64,000 nt of DNA from positions 62,001 to 126,000 of the forward strand of contig DATJUX010000040.1 in assembly GCA_035502095.1 (NCBI GenBank), given 5' to 3'. The notes beneath the pieces were generated by a model, which saw only the letters and a list, made by a program, of their open reading frames with translations, did not search any database and had not been told where the DNA came from. The DNA is from JAKANT01 sp035502095 (GTDB lineage: Bacteria > Pseudomonadota > Gammaproteobacteria > Burkholderiales > Burkholderiaceae_F). A program made the position numbers and the translations under genes. Shown piece after piece: positions 10,473-19,555 of the stretch (position 1 is the first letter of the stretch; the number at the start of each line of letters is the position of its first letter).

Positions 10473-13211
10473 GTGATCGCCGTGATCCGACTGTTCCCCC
10501 TCGTGTGTCTGGTCTCCGCCCTGGTCGCGTGGACGCCTGCGGATGCCCGGACAGCGAATGCGCCAGCCAAGATTCCTGCAGGCGTGGTGCGCGGCGCGCA
10601 AGTCGAGGGCGTCACCGAGTATCGGCTCGCCAACGGCCTGCAGGTGCTGCTGTTCCCCGATCCTTCGAAACCCACGGCGACGGTCAACATCACCTACCTG
10701 GTCGGCTCGCGCTTCGAAAACTACGGCGAGACCGGCATGGCGCACTTGCTCGAACACCTGATCTTCAAGGGCAGCAAGCACTACCCGGATCCGGACAAGG
10801 AGTTCAGCCGGCGCGGGTTCCACAACAACGCCAGCACCTGGATCGATCGCACCAACTTCTTCTCCACCTTCCAGGCGAGCGACGACAACCTGCGCTGGGC
10901 GCTCGGCTGGACCGCCGACGCGATGACGCAATCGTTCATCGCCAAAAAGGATCTCGACTCCGAGATGACGGTGGTGCGCAACGAGTTCGAAATGGGCGAG
11001 AACGACCCGAGCCGGGTCCTGTTCCAGCACACGCTCGCGACCATGTTCGACTGGCACAACTACGGCCACCCCACAATCGGCAATCGCAGCGACATCGAGA
11101 ACGTGCGGATCGAGAACCTGCAGGCGTTTTATCGCCTCTATTACCAGCCCGACAACGCGGTGCTGATCGTGGCCGGCCGCTTCGACGAAGCGAAGACGCT
11201 GGGCTGGATCGTCGAGTATTTCGGGCGCATTGCGCGTCCCACGCGCAAGCTGCCGGTCTTCTGGACGGTCGAGCCGACCCAGGACGGCGAACGCGACTTC
11301 ACCGTGCGCCGTCACGGCGACCAGCAGCTCGCCTTGCTGGCGTACCACGTCCCCTCGTCGCTGCACCCCGACTCCGATGCGCTCGGGGTCGCCGCCGAGA
11401 TACTCGGCAATACGCCGAACGGCCGGCTGCACAAGGAACTGGTGGAGACTGGTCTCGCGGCGCAGGTGTTCTCGTACGGGCTGACCAGTCGCGACCCGGG
11501 TGCGCTCATGTTCGGCGTGGTGGTGAAAAAGGGCGACTCGCTCGAGAAGGCGCGTGACAGGCTGATCGAGGTCGTCGAATCGACGTTCGCCAAGCTCCCG
11601 CCGACGGCGGAGGAACTCGACCGCGTGCGCAAGGACTCGGACAACGGTTACGAGCGCGCGCTGAGCAATCCCGAGGAGTTCGCGGTCGGCTTGTCCGAAT
11701 CGATCGCGCTGGGCGACTGGCGGCTGTTCTTCCTCGAGCGCGACAAGGTCGCTTCGGTCACGAGCGCCGACGTGGTCAAGGTCGCGGAGCAGTATTTTCG
11801 CCGCGACAACCGCACGGTCGGATTGTTCATCCCGGACGACAAGCCGCAGCGCGCAGAGATTCCGCCGGCTCCGACGCCATCGCAGCGCCTGGCCGAGTTC
11901 AAGCCGCGGGCAGGGCTCGCTCTCGGCGAAGCCTTCGAGCCGAGCCAGGACAACATCGATCGCCGTACGCGGCGGGTCGACCTCGGAGACCTGAAGCTCG
12001 CGCTGCTGCCGAAGAAGACCCGCGGTGAGACGGTCAATGTCTCGATGGCATTCCGCTACGGCGACGTCAGCAGCCTGACCGGTCAAAGCGTCAACGCGTT
12101 GCTGGCCGACCTGATGCTCGCGCGCGGCACCGACAAGCTCACGCGCCAGCAGATTGCCGACGAGATGACACGGCTGAAGATGACGGGGGGCATCCGCTCC
12201 TTCCAGACCACGCGTGCGAATCTCGCAGATGCGCTGCGGCTCTCCTTCAACGTGCTGCGCAACGCCAGCTTCCCGTCGGCGGAATTCGACCAGCTCAAGC
12301 GCGAGCTGATCACGACCCTGCAAGGGCAGGCCAACGATCCGGCCGAGCGCTCGCGCGACGCGTTGCAGACGCACTTCAATGTCTATCCCGCGGGCGATCC
12401 GCGTTACTACATGCCGCTCGCCGAGCGCATCGAGGAGATCCAGAAGGCCTCCCTCGACGACGTGCGGCGCTTCCATGCGAACTTCTTTGGCACGAGCCGC
12501 GGCGAAATTGCGATCGTCGGCGACTTCGACGACCGGGCTGTCGAACCGCTGTTGCGCGAGCTGTATCCGGGCTGGGTTTCCAGGGCGCCGTATGCGCGCG
12601 TGCTGCAGGAGCCGCGCGATATCGCTCCCACCCGCATATTCATCGACACGCCCGACAAGGAGAATGCCTTTTACCGCGCCCGGATGAACATCACGCTGCG
12701 CGACGACGACCCCGATTACGCACCGCTGCAGCTCGCGAACTACATCTTCGGCGGCGGCGGCGGACTGGCGAGCCGGCTGATCGACCGCGTGCGGCAACGC
12801 GAGGGCCTCTCGTACGGGGCCGGCTCGAGCCTGATCGTGCACACGCACGACCGCGCCTCGGCGTGGCAGATCGGCGGCCTGGTGGCGCCGCAGAACAGCG
12901 CGCGCTTCGAGCAGGCCGTGCGCGAAGAAATCGACCGCATGCTCAAGGACGGCTTTACGCAGAAGGAAATCGACGATGCGCGCAACGGCCTGCTGCAGGA
13001 GCGGCTCGTCACGCGCTCCGAGGACGCTGCCGTCGCCGCGGGCTGGGTCGCATATCTCGATGCCGGCCGCACGTTCGCCTTCAGCAAGCAGTTCGAGGAC
13101 CGAATCCGTACGCTGACCCCGGACGATGTCATCGCTGCCGCGCGCCGGAACATCGACCCGGCGCGGCTCACCGTGGTGATCGCCGGCGATGCGAAGAAGG
13201 GGGCGAGGTAG
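10473..13211 (+). CDS. Periplasmic M16 family zinc peptidase (pitrilysin-like), two-unit
   Basis: Secreted zinc metallopeptidase of 912 residues. Residues 1-26 form a signal peptide (cleavage likely after ADA). The first M16 unit has the inverted zinc motif HLLEH at 91-95 and a downstream Glu in the NEFEMGENDP region. The second unit (from about residue 500) lacks HxxEH and carries LIDRVRQREGLSYGAGSSL, the partner motif. One active plus one inactive half is normal for single-chain M16 enzymes. Start is GTG at 10473 or GTG at 10482; both keep the signal peptide. Substrates are probably peptides in the periplasm. Confidence 0.92.
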   Translation: MIAVIRLFPLVCLVSALVAWTPADARTANAPAKIPAGVVRGAQVEGVTEYRLANGLQVLLFPDPSKPTATVNITYLVGSRFENYGETGMAHLLEHLIFKGSKHYPDPDKEFSRRGFHNNASTWIDRTNFFSTFQASDDNLRWALGWTADAMTQSFIAKKDLDSEMTVVRNEFEMGENDPSRVLFQHTLATMFDWHNYGHPTIGNRSDIENVRIENLQAFYRLYYQPDNAVLIVAGRFDEAKTLGWIVEYFGRIARPTRKLPVFWTVEPTQDGERDFTVRRHGDQQLALLAYHVPSSLHPDSDALGVAAEILGNTPNGRLHKELVETGLAAQVFSYGLTSRDPGALMFGVVVKKGDSLEKARDRLIEVVESTFAKLPPTAEELDRVRKDSDNGYERALSNPEEFAVGLSESIALGDWRLFFLERDKVASVTSADVVKVAEQYFRRDNRTVGLFIPDDKPQRAEIPPAPTPSQRLAEFKPRAGLALGEAFEPSQDNIDRRTRRVDLGDLKLALLPKKTRGETVNVSMAFRYGDVSSLTGQSVNALLADLMLARGTDKLTRQQIADEMTRLKMTGGIRSFQTTRANLADALRLSFNVLRNASFPSAEFDQLKRELITTLQGQANDPAERSRDALQTHFNVYPAGDPRYYMPLAERIEEIQKASLDDVRRFHANFFGTSRGEIAIVGDFDDRAVEPLLRELYPGWVSRAPYARVLQEPRDIAPTRIFIDTPDKENAFYRARMNITLRDDDPDYAPLQLANYIFGGGGGLASRLIDRVRQREGLSYGAGSSLIVHTHDRASAWQIGGLVAPQNSARFEQAVREEIDRMLKDGFTQKEIDDARNGLLQERLVTRSEDAAVAAGWVAYLDAGRTFAFSKQFEDRIRTLTPDDVIAAARRNIDPARLTVVIAGDAKKGAR

Positions 13212-13672
13212 TGGCCTTTGCCGACTATCGGCTGTGCGTCCCGCTGCGGGTGCGCTGGGCCGAGGCCGACATGCAGGGCGTCGTGTTCAATGGCCACTAT
13301 CTCACCTACTGCGATGTCGCCGTCACCGAATACTGGCGGGCGATCGGGCTCAAGTACCCCGACGAGCTGCTCGCGGGCGGCACCGACACGTTCGTGCGCA
13401 AGGCGACCGTCGAATACTTCGCGGCCGCCCACTACGACGACGAGCTGTTCATCTGCGCCCGCACGGCGCGACTCGGCCGCAGCAGCCTGCGCTTCGCGCT
13501 CGAGCTGTTCCGCCAGGACGACCCGGGGCGCGCTCTGATCGCGGCCGAACTCGTCTACGTCAACGCCGATCCCAAGGCGAAGGAGCCCGTGCCCTGGCCG
13601 GACCGCGTGCGCGAGTTGATCCGGCGTTTCGAGCCGCTCGCACCGCAGGAGGCCGCCGATGGGGCACGCTGA
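13211..13672 (+). CDS. Acyl-CoA thioesterase, YbgC/4HBT hotdog family
   Basis: Hotdog thioesterase of 153 residues. RVRWAEADMQGVVFNGHYLTYCD is split over the 4HBT signature, with the catalytic Asp at residue 20. The GTG start shares its first base with the TAG stop of the M16 gene (TAGTG). The 3' end overlaps the GNAT gene by 14 bases. The three genes form a tight unit, although no common function is evident. Confidence 0.88.
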   Translation: MAFADYRLCVPLRVRWAEADMQGVVFNGHYLTYCDVAVTEYWRAIGLKYPDELLAGGTDTFVRKATVEYFAAAHYDDELFICARTARLGRSSLRFALELFRQDDPGRALIAAELVYVNADPKAKEPVPWPDRVRELIRRFEPLAPQEAADGAR

Positions 13673-14090
13673 AGCGGCCGTCGAGCTGGGTCCGTGGAAT
13701 GCACTGCGTACCGAGGCGATCGCCGTCCGCCATGCGGTTTTTGTCGCGGAGCAGTTGGTGCCTGAGGATCTCGAAGTCGACGACTTCGATCCGGTTTCGG
13801 TGCATGCGCTGGCACGCGACGTCGATGGCGCGGCGATCGGCACCGGCCGACTGCTTCCCGACGGCCACATCGGGCGCCTGGCGGTGCTTGCGCGGGCGCG
13901 CGGGCGCGGCGTCGGCAGTGCGTTGCTGCGCGCGCTGATGGATGAATCGCGCCGGCGCGGCAATCGCGAGGCGATGCTCAACGCGCAGGTGCAGGCAGTG
14001 CCGTTCTACGAGCGCTACGGCTACGCGGCCGAAGGTGAACCGTACGACGATGCAGGCATCGCGCACATCGCGATGCGCTGCAGGCTGTAG
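13659..14090 (+). CDS. GNAT family N-acetyltransferase (ElaA-like)
   Basis: Acetyl-CoA-dependent acetyltransferase of 143 residues. IGRLAVLARARGRGVGSALLRAL carries the acetyl-CoA-binding Arg-Gly-x-Gly-x-Gly/Ala loop, and QAVPFYERYGY is the typical GNAT C-terminal motif. The N-terminal VRHAVFVAEQ and the DDFD segment resemble ElaA/YjgM-type enzymes. Substrate is unknown. It overlaps the thioesterase gene and ends 12 bases from a convergent gene. Confidence 0.9.
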   Translation: MGHAEAAVELGPWNALRTEAIAVRHAVFVAEQLVPEDLEVDDFDPVSVHALARDVDGAAIGTGRLLPDGHIGRLAVLARARGRGVGSALLRALMDESRRRGNREAMLNAQVQAVPFYERYGYAAEGEPYDDAGIAHIAMRCRL

Positions 14091-14105
14091 CGGCAGGAAC
14101 CGCTA
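14088..14105. terminator. Small hairpin formed by two convergent stop codons
   Basis: TAGCGG (14088-14093) and CCGCTA (14100-14105) are exact inverted repeats with a 6-base loop. The arms include the TAG stops of both convergent genes. There is no T-run, so termination activity is uncertain. Confidence 0.3.
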
Positions 14106-14945
14106 GCGGCGTTCGCGGCCGGGCCCGTATCCGTCGGCAAGGTCGCTCACGCGACCGACGGTGAACTCGAAGCGGCGGTCGGTGTGTTCGTCGGGGGTGA
14201 CCGGGTCGAAGCTGCGCTCGACGAAGGTCACCAGCCCGTCGGCACGCACCGCCAGCACCGTGCTCGCGCGCGTGCCGTAACCGTTAGCCCGGATCTGGAT
14301 CGCGGAAAGCGCACGTTCCCAGTCGATCGGCACACCGGTCGTCGGCAGTTCGTGATCGCGCGCCACCTCGCGATCCGCGAGCAGCGCAAGCAAGGCGTCG
14401 ACATCGACACGCTGCGCGATCTGGCAGGCGAAGCGCGCCACGCCGCGCGTCACCTTCGGCCACGGCGTGTCGAGGAACGCGTTGGAAAGGCCGTAGATGC
14501 CGGCTTCGAGGCGCCGCGGACCGCCGTCGGCGCGATTGCTGTAGTAGTGCAACTCGGGCGTCGTGCGCCGGTCGCGCAACGCGAGCGCGTCGCCCACCAG
14601 CAGGTTGAACCCGTTCAGCGTACGCGAGCGCTCGGCCGCACCTTCGAGCCAGCGTCCGGCCGGGTCGGCCGACTGCAACGCCGCGACCACCAAAGCTCCG
14701 CGCGACGGAGCGTGCGGGTTGCGCTCGTTCGGCGCACGCACGTTCGTCACCAGCGCGAAGCGTCCGCGCCGGTTGACGCCGAACCACGTGCCGCCGGCTT
14801 CCTCGTCGCGCCCACCCAGGAGCGAGACGGTCTGGCCCCACCAGGCGGCAGGACGCGCGCGGCGGGCGTAGAACTCGTCGCGATTGCCGGCCACCACCAG
14901 CGGATAGTCCGGGTGCGACTGCCACGCGATCAGGGCGAGGCACAT
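14103..14945 (-). CDS. NRDE family protein (TANGO2-like)
   Basis: Protein of 280 residues starting MCLALIAWQSHPDYPLVVAGNRDE. The N-terminal Cys2 and the NRDE motif define the family (Pfam NRDE, relatives of human TANGO2), which has an N-terminal-nucleophile-hydrolase-like fold. GGRDEEAGGTWFGVNRRGRFA is the second conserved segment. The biochemical role is poorly defined; heme handling has been proposed for relatives. Its ATG overlaps the stop of the upstream DUF4936 gene (TGATG). Confidence 0.9.
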   Translation of the reverse strand: MCLALIAWQSHPDYPLVVAGNRDEFYARRARPAAWWGQTVSLLGGRDEEAGGTWFGVNRRGRFALVTNVRAPNERNPHAPSRGALVVAALQSADPAGRWLEGAAERSRTLNGFNLLVGDALALRDRRTTPELHYYSNRADGGPRRLEAGIYGLSNAFLDTPWPKVTRGVARFACQIAQRVDVDALLALLADREVARDHELPTTGVPIDWERALSAIQIRANGYGTRASTVLAVRADGLVTFVERSFDPVTPDEHTDRRFEFTVGRVSDLADGYGPGRERR

Positions 14946-15226
14946 CAGAGATCCTTGAAGCGCTCGATGCGCCGACCCGCAACGATTCCCCCCGCCAGCC
15001 CGCTCGCGCGCACGGCGTCATCCAGCAGGGACGCGAATGCGTGCCCATCAGCCACCGGTTCGTACACCTCCATCAACGTCACTTCGCCGTCCTTCGCATC
15101 GAGCCGCTGCAACAGGCATGCGCGCGGTGCCCCGTCACCGAGCGCATTGAACATCGCGCGCACGCGCTGCGCAACAGCCGCAGTATCGGCTGCCGGAACC
15201 TTGTAGTAAACGTACCAATGTTCCAT
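14945..15226 (-). CDS. DUF4936 family protein
   Basis: Small protein of 93 residues starting MEHWYVYYKV. The frame is open further upstream to 15304, but those 26 residues are Arg-rich and unlike the family. The N-terminal YVYYKV strand and LMEVYEPV match DUF4936, a ferredoxin-like domain common in betaproteobacteria with no known role. It lies between ygfZ and the NRDE gene and is probably co-transcribed with both. Confidence 0.75.
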   Translation of the reverse strand: MEHWYVYYKVPAADTAAVAQRVRAMFNALGDGAPRACLLQRLDAKDGEVTLMEVYEPVADGHAFASLLDDAVRASGLAGGIVAGRRIERFKDL

Positions 15227-15240
15227 TGCGCCGGCGTCCC

Positions 15241-16254
15241 TCAAGCGGTTGGGTCGAACAATGCGTACGGCAACTCGCGCACGTCCAATCTGGGACCGTC
15301 GCACGCATTGGCAAGCAACTCCCCGTTGCGGGTACGGTCGATCGGTGCCTCGAACAAGGCATCCATTCCGCTGTCTGGTGAACTCGCGGCCATGACGACG
15401 GTGCCCACGGGCTGCGTGTCACCGAGCGCGTAAATGTCCGCACCCGCACGTGTTTCTCCATGGACATGCGCGATCGACATGCGCCGCCGCAGCTTGCCGA
15501 GGTACTGGCTGCGCGCCACCACCTCCTGTCCCGGATAGCAGCCTTTCTTGAAACTGACCCCGCCGAGGACTTCGAGGTTGATCATCTGCGGCACGAATTT
15601 TTCCTGGGTCGCTGCGAACACGGTCGCGATCCCGGCGTCGATCTGGCTCCACCACCAGGCGGCCGCATCGACTCCGCGCACGGCGTGCAAGCGTTCCTTC
15701 AAAGTTTCCGTTCCGGCGTGCGGGGCCAGGACCAGAAAGCGCTCCGGGACCCGCGGCGAGTCGCGCAAGCGCGCCACCAGAGTCGTTCCGGTGAGATGCG
15801 TCTGGCCGACCTCCGGCGGCGAAAGACCGGCCCGGGCGAGCGCGTTTGCCGCACCGGGCCCGAGCACCGCGCCGCAGGTCCAGTCGCTGCTCGCATCGCC
15901 GAGCCGGACCCTCGCGCGCAGCACGTACATCGAAAGCCGCCTGAGCACCGCCGGCAGGATCTCGCGCGGAAGCTGAAGGAATACGGTGTCGGCGCTGCGC
16001 CAGCAATCGAAGACCGCGAGCAACCGGCCCTTCGGTGTGCAGTAGCCGTTGGTCTGCAGGTGTCCGACGGCGAGGTGCTGCAGGTCGTTGGTGAGTTGGG
16101 TCTGCAGGAAGGCGACGGCGTCCGCACCTTGCGCGGCAATGATGCCGAGTCCCCCGAGTTCCACCAGTACGGGAGCCGAAATTGCAGCCCGCACGACATC
16201 CTGCCCGGCGATCCACGTGCCCGAGGCGGTGGTGAGCGTGGTGTCGTTCGGCAT
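15241..16254 (-). CDS. ygfZ: Folate-binding protein YgfZ
   Basis: Protein of 337 residues related to the GcvT aminomethyltransferase. The family signature KGCYPGQEVVARSQYLGKLR holds the conserved Cys. In E. coli, YgfZ binds tetrahydrofolate and supports iron-sulfur enzymes such as MiaB. ATG at 16254 was preferred to the ATG at 16296, which would run into the promoter region of the divergent mltG gene. The 28-base gap to mltG must hold parts of both promoters. Confidence 0.92.
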   Translation of the reverse strand: MPNDTTLTTASGTWIAGQDVVRAAISAPVLVELGGLGIIAAQGADAVAFLQTQLTNDLQHLAVGHLQTNGYCTPKGRLLAVFDCWRSADTVFLQLPREILPAVLRRLSMYVLRARVRLGDASSDWTCGAVLGPGAANALARAGLSPPEVGQTHLTGTTLVARLRDSPRVPERFLVLAPHAGTETLKERLHAVRGVDAAAWWWSQIDAGIATVFAATQEKFVPQMINLEVLGGVSFKKGCYPGQEVVARSQYLGKLRRRMSIAHVHGETRAGADIYALGDTQPVGTVVMAASSPDSGMDALFEAPIDRTRNGELLANACDGPRLDVRELPYALFDPTA

Positions 16255-16282
16255 TAGCGCAATTGAGGGGGGATGCGTCGAG

Positions 16283-17353
16283 ATGAAAAGTATCATAGGA
16301 AATCGGCGCGCCGGCGTGGCGCGCGCTCGACTGAAGACTCCCCCTGCGATTCCTCTCGTGCGTGGTTGGCGCCTGATTTTCCTCCTGCTGTTCGTCGCCG
16401 TGACCGCGGCGGGGTACTACGTCTGGCATGCGTACAAACGCCCACTCGACATGCCGGCGGAACGGGTCGAGGTGCGCATCGCCGCGGGTTCGTCGGCACG
16501 GGCGATCGCGCGCCAGTTGCAGCAAGTCGGCGTGGGTATCGACGCCGAAGCGTTCGTCGTCGCGGCGCGCGCGACCGGCGCGACGCAATCGTTGCGCGCA
16601 GGCCGCTACGAGGTGGCGCGCGGAATGAATCTGCTGGCGCTGGTCGACAAGTTGCGGCGCGGCGACGTACTGCGCGAGCGCGTGACGATCGTCGAAGGAT
16701 CGACATTCGCCGAGATGCGCGCCACCCTTGCGGCCCATCCGGAGCTGCGCAAGGACACCGCGAACATGAGCGACGCCGAGCTGCTGCGGGCCGTCGGTGC
16801 CGAGGAGTCCCATCCCGAAGGCCTGTTCGCTCCCGAAACGTACGTCTTCGACACCGGGTCGAGCGATCTCGACGTGCTGCGCCAGGCGTACCGCGCGCAG
16901 CGCGCCGTTCTGCAGCAGGCCTGGGAGAACCGGGCGGAAGGGCTGCCGTACCGGACCGCCTACGAAGCGCTCATCATGGCGTCGATCGTCGAGAAGGAAA
17001 CCGGCGCGGCGGACGAGCGGGCGCGCATCGCTGGTGTGTTCGTCAACCGGCTGCAGAAGGGCATGCTGCTGCAGACCGATCCCACCGTGATCTACGGTCT
17101 TGGCCCGAAGTTCGACGGTAACCTGCACAAGCGCGACCTCACGACCGATACGCCGTACAACACGTACACGCGCGGCGGCCTGCCGCCGACGCCCATCGCG
17201 CTGCCCAGTCGCGCTTCGATCACGGCGGCGCTCAAGCCCGAGGAGACGCGTGCGCTGTATTTCGTTTCGCGTGGTGACGGCACCTCGGAGTTCTCCGAAA
17301 CGCTGACCGATCACAACCGCGCGGTCGGCAAGTATCAGCTCGGCGCGCGCTAG
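16283..17353 (+). CDS. mltG: Endolytic transglycosylase MltG
   Basis: Inner-membrane lytic transglycosylase of 356 residues that cuts nascent peptidoglycan and ends glycan elongation. One membrane segment (about residues 34-54, LIFLLLFVAVTAAGYYVW) is followed by a LysM-like region and the YceG domain. The catalytic Glu lies in MASIVEKET, and PTPIALPSRASITAAL is the conserved C-terminal segment. ATG at 16283 follows GAGGGGGG by 10 bases. mltG-tmk-holB is a widely conserved order. Confidence 0.95.
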   Translation: MKSIIGNRRAGVARARLKTPPAIPLVRGWRLIFLLLFVAVTAAGYYVWHAYKRPLDMPAERVEVRIAAGSSARAIARQLQQVGVGIDAEAFVVAARATGATQSLRAGRYEVARGMNLLALVDKLRRGDVLRERVTIVEGSTFAEMRATLAAHPELRKDTANMSDAELLRAVGAEESHPEGLFAPETYVFDTGSSDLDVLRQAYRAQRAVLQQAWENRAEGLPYRTAYEALIMASIVEKETGAADERARIAGVFVNRLQKGMLLQTDPTVIYGLGPKFDGNLHKRDLTTDTPYNTYTRGGLPPTPIALPSRASITAALKPEETRALYFVSRGDGTSEFSETLTDHNRAVGKYQLGAR

Positions 17354-17365
17354 GGCGCGGCGACG

Positions 17366-17980
17366 ATGCGCGGGCGCTTCCTCACTCTCGAAGGCATCGA
17401 CGGGGCGGGCAAGAGCACGCAGGCCGCAACCATCGCCCAGCTCGTGCGCGACCACGGGGCCGAGCTGGTCGTTACACGCGAACCCGGGGGCACCGATCTC
17501 GGCGAGCAGCTGCGCCAACTCGTGCTCCACCAGCCGATGACGCCGCGCACGGAGACGCTGCTGGTCTTCGCCGCACGCGCCCAGCACATCGAAACGGTCG
17601 TCGAACCCGCGCTTGCGGCAGGTCGCTGGGTGCTGTGCGATCGCTTTACCGATGCGACCTTCGCGTACCAGGGGGGCGGGCGCGGCGTCGAGGAATCGGA
17701 CATCGCGGCGCTCGAGGGATGGGTGCAGCGCGGACTACAGCCGGATCTCACGCTGCTCTTCGACGTGCCGCCGGAGGTCGCGGCGGGGCGGCTTGCCGGC
17801 TCGCGCGCCGCCGACCGATTCGAGCAGGAGCAGGCGCAGTTCTTCGCGCGCGTGCGCGCCGTTTATCTCGCGCGCGCGCGGCGGTATGCGGAGCGCTTCG
17901 TCGTCATCGACGGCACGCGGGACGCCGACACCGTGCGCGCCTTTGTGAGGAGTCGCTTGCAGCAATGGCTGAAGAGCTGA
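17366..17980 (+). CDS. tmk: Thymidylate kinase
   Basis: Phosphorylates dTMP to dTDP. The 204-residue protein has the P-loop GIDGAGKST at residues 10-18, the DR(F/Y) motif in LCDRFTDATFAYQGGGRG, and a lid that includes RAADRFEQE. Length and motifs are those of bacterial Tmk. It starts 12 bases after mltG and its last 16 bases overlap holB. Confidence 0.96.
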   Translation: MRGRFLTLEGIDGAGKSTQAATIAQLVRDHGAELVVTREPGGTDLGEQLRQLVLHQPMTPRTETLLVFAARAQHIETVVEPALAAGRWVLCDRFTDATFAYQGGGRGVEESDIAALEGWVQRGLQPDLTLLFDVPPEVAAGRLAGSRAADRFEQEQAQFFARVRAVYLARARRYAERFVVIDGTRDADTVRAFVRSRLQQWLKS

Positions 17981-19056
17981 ACCGGATTCGCAACCTGCCG
18001 TGGCATGTGGCGGCGTGGCAGGGACTGCGGGCCCTGCGTGCACGCGCGCACCACGCGATGCTCCTGCACGGCCAGGCGGGCATCGGCAAGAAGGGTCTGG
18101 CCCTGGACCTCGCGCAAAGCGTGCTGTGCGAAACTCCCACGCCGGACGCGCGCCCCTGTGGACGCTGCCAGGGCTGCGTGCTGTTCCAGTCGCGCAACCA
18201 CCCTGACCTGCGCGTGATCGTCCCCGATACGCTCGCGTGGATGCGACCCGTCGCAGTCGACGAAGAAACCGGGGAAGAGGACAGCGCACCCGACGAGGAG
18301 CGGCGCGGAGCGCGGGTCAGCCGCGAGATCAAGATCGATGCGGTGCGCGCGATCGGACAACTGGTCGGGGTCACGGCACACCGCGCGGGCATGCGTGTCG
18401 TGCTGCTCGCGCCGGCCGAGGCATTGAATCCACCGGCCGCCAACGCGCTGTTGAAGGCGTTGGAGGAGCCGCCGCCGCGCACGTTGTTCGTGCTGACGAC
18501 CGATCGCATCGACAGCGTATTGCCGACGATCCGGTCGCGCTGCGTGCTGGTCCGCGTCAGTCCGCCCCGGGCGGAGATCGCCGCGGAGTGGCTGCGCAGG
18601 CAGGGTGTCGCCGATGCCGCGGAATCGCTCGCAGCAGCGGGCGGCGCACCGCTGCGCGTGCTGGAACAACTCGAAGACGGCGCTGGCCTGACCGTCGACG
18701 CCGCCGATACGCTGCGCGGGGCGCTGGCCCAGGGCGCACGACTCGACGTGGTCGAGGCGGCCGGGCGCGTTTCACGGACGGCCGGCGTCGCCGAGACGAT
18801 TGATCTGTTTCAGCGCTGGGCGTGGGACTTATTGGCGCTTCGCCGGGCGGGACGCGTTCGATATCATCGGAAGCAGCAGGAAATCCTCGCGCGATTGGCC
18901 GCCGGCGTGCCGGACAGCCGTATCCTCGCGTGGATCGACTCGCTCGAGCAGGCCCGCAGCACGGCGGATCATCCGCTGAACGCGCGTCTCGTCATCGAGG
19001 CGCTGCTGGCCGAGTACGTTTCCTGCTTGCGAGGCAACGAGGCGGCGCTCACATAA
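17965..19056 (+). CDS. holB: DNA polymerase III delta' subunit
   Basis: Clamp-loader subunit of 363 residues. The zinc module is seen as Cys55, Cys65, Cys68 and Cys71. NPPAANALLKALEEPPPRTLF is the conserved sensor segment of the family, followed by IRSRCVLVRVSPP (the SRC motif). The P-loop region GQAGIGKKG is degenerate, as expected because delta' does not bind ATP productively. ATG at 17965 lies inside the end of tmk. Confidence 0.94.
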   Translation: MAEELNRIRNLPWHVAAWQGLRALRARAHHAMLLHGQAGIGKKGLALDLAQSVLCETPTPDARPCGRCQGCVLFQSRNHPDLRVIVPDTLAWMRPVAVDEETGEEDSAPDEERRGARVSREIKIDAVRAIGQLVGVTAHRAGMRVVLLAPAEALNPPAANALLKALEEPPPRTLFVLTTDRIDSVLPTIRSRCVLVRVSPPRAEIAAEWLRRQGVADAAESLAAAGGAPLRVLEQLEDGAGLTVDAADTLRGALAQGARLDVVEAAGRVSRTAGVAETIDLFQRWAWDLLALRRAGRVRYHRKQQEILARLAAGVPDSRILAWIDSLEQARSTADHPLNARLVIEALLAEYVSCLRGNEAALT

Positions 19057-19082
19057 GTCCGCGGGGGAGAGGGGCAGGAAAC

Positions 19083-19520
19083 ATGAACGACGCATCACCG
19101 AATACACGGCTGGCCGGCAACACGCCCAACCCGACCCCTGGGGCAGCCGCCGTTTTGGCGGGCGCAACCGCTTCCGCCGGCTCGCCGCGACCGGCCGTTC
19201 TTTCCCTCGCCATCAAGGAGAAAGCGGCGCTTTACGCGGCCTACATGCCATATCTCAAGAACGGCGGCATCTTCGTGCCGACGACCCGCGTCTACCAGCT
19301 TGGCGACGAGGTCTACCTGATCCTCACTTTGATGGAGGACCCCACCAAGATCCCGGTAGCCGGCAAGGTGATCTGGGTCAGCCCCGCCGGCGGCGGTGCG
19401 CGCCAGCCGGGTATCGGCGTCCACTTTCCTTCCGACGAGAGCGGCCTGAACGCGCGCCGGCGCATCGAAGAGATCCTCGGCTCCGCCCTCAAGTCCGCGC
19501 GCCCGACCCACACGCTGTAA
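19083..19520 (+). CDS. PilZ domain protein, type IV pilus type
   Basis: Cytoplasmic protein of 145 residues. After about 45 low-complexity Ala/Pro/Thr residues comes a PilZ barrel (LSLAIKEKAALYAAYMPYLKNGGIFVPTT, then GKVIWVSPAG and GIGVHF). This is the holB-linked PilZ needed for type IV pili in Pseudomonas and Xanthomonas. The RxxxR and (D/N)xSxxG residues for cyclic di-GMP binding are not seen, as in PilZ itself. GGGGAGAGGGG precedes the ATG. Confidence 0.88.
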   Translation: MNDASPNTRLAGNTPNPTPGAAAVLAGATASAGSPRPAVLSLAIKEKAALYAAYMPYLKNGGIFVPTTRVYQLGDEVYLILTLMEDPTKIPVAGKVIWVSPAGGGARQPGIGVHFPSDESGLNARRRIEEILGSALKSARPTHTL

Positions 19521-19555
19521 CCGCCGCCAGGCGGTGATCGGCCGGATCCGCGTCC

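Noticed and set aside
10203..12848. Open frame of 881 codons on the minus strand
   Set aside because: Antisense of the M16 peptidase, which has a signal peptide and HxxEH; the antisense product has no recognisable motif.
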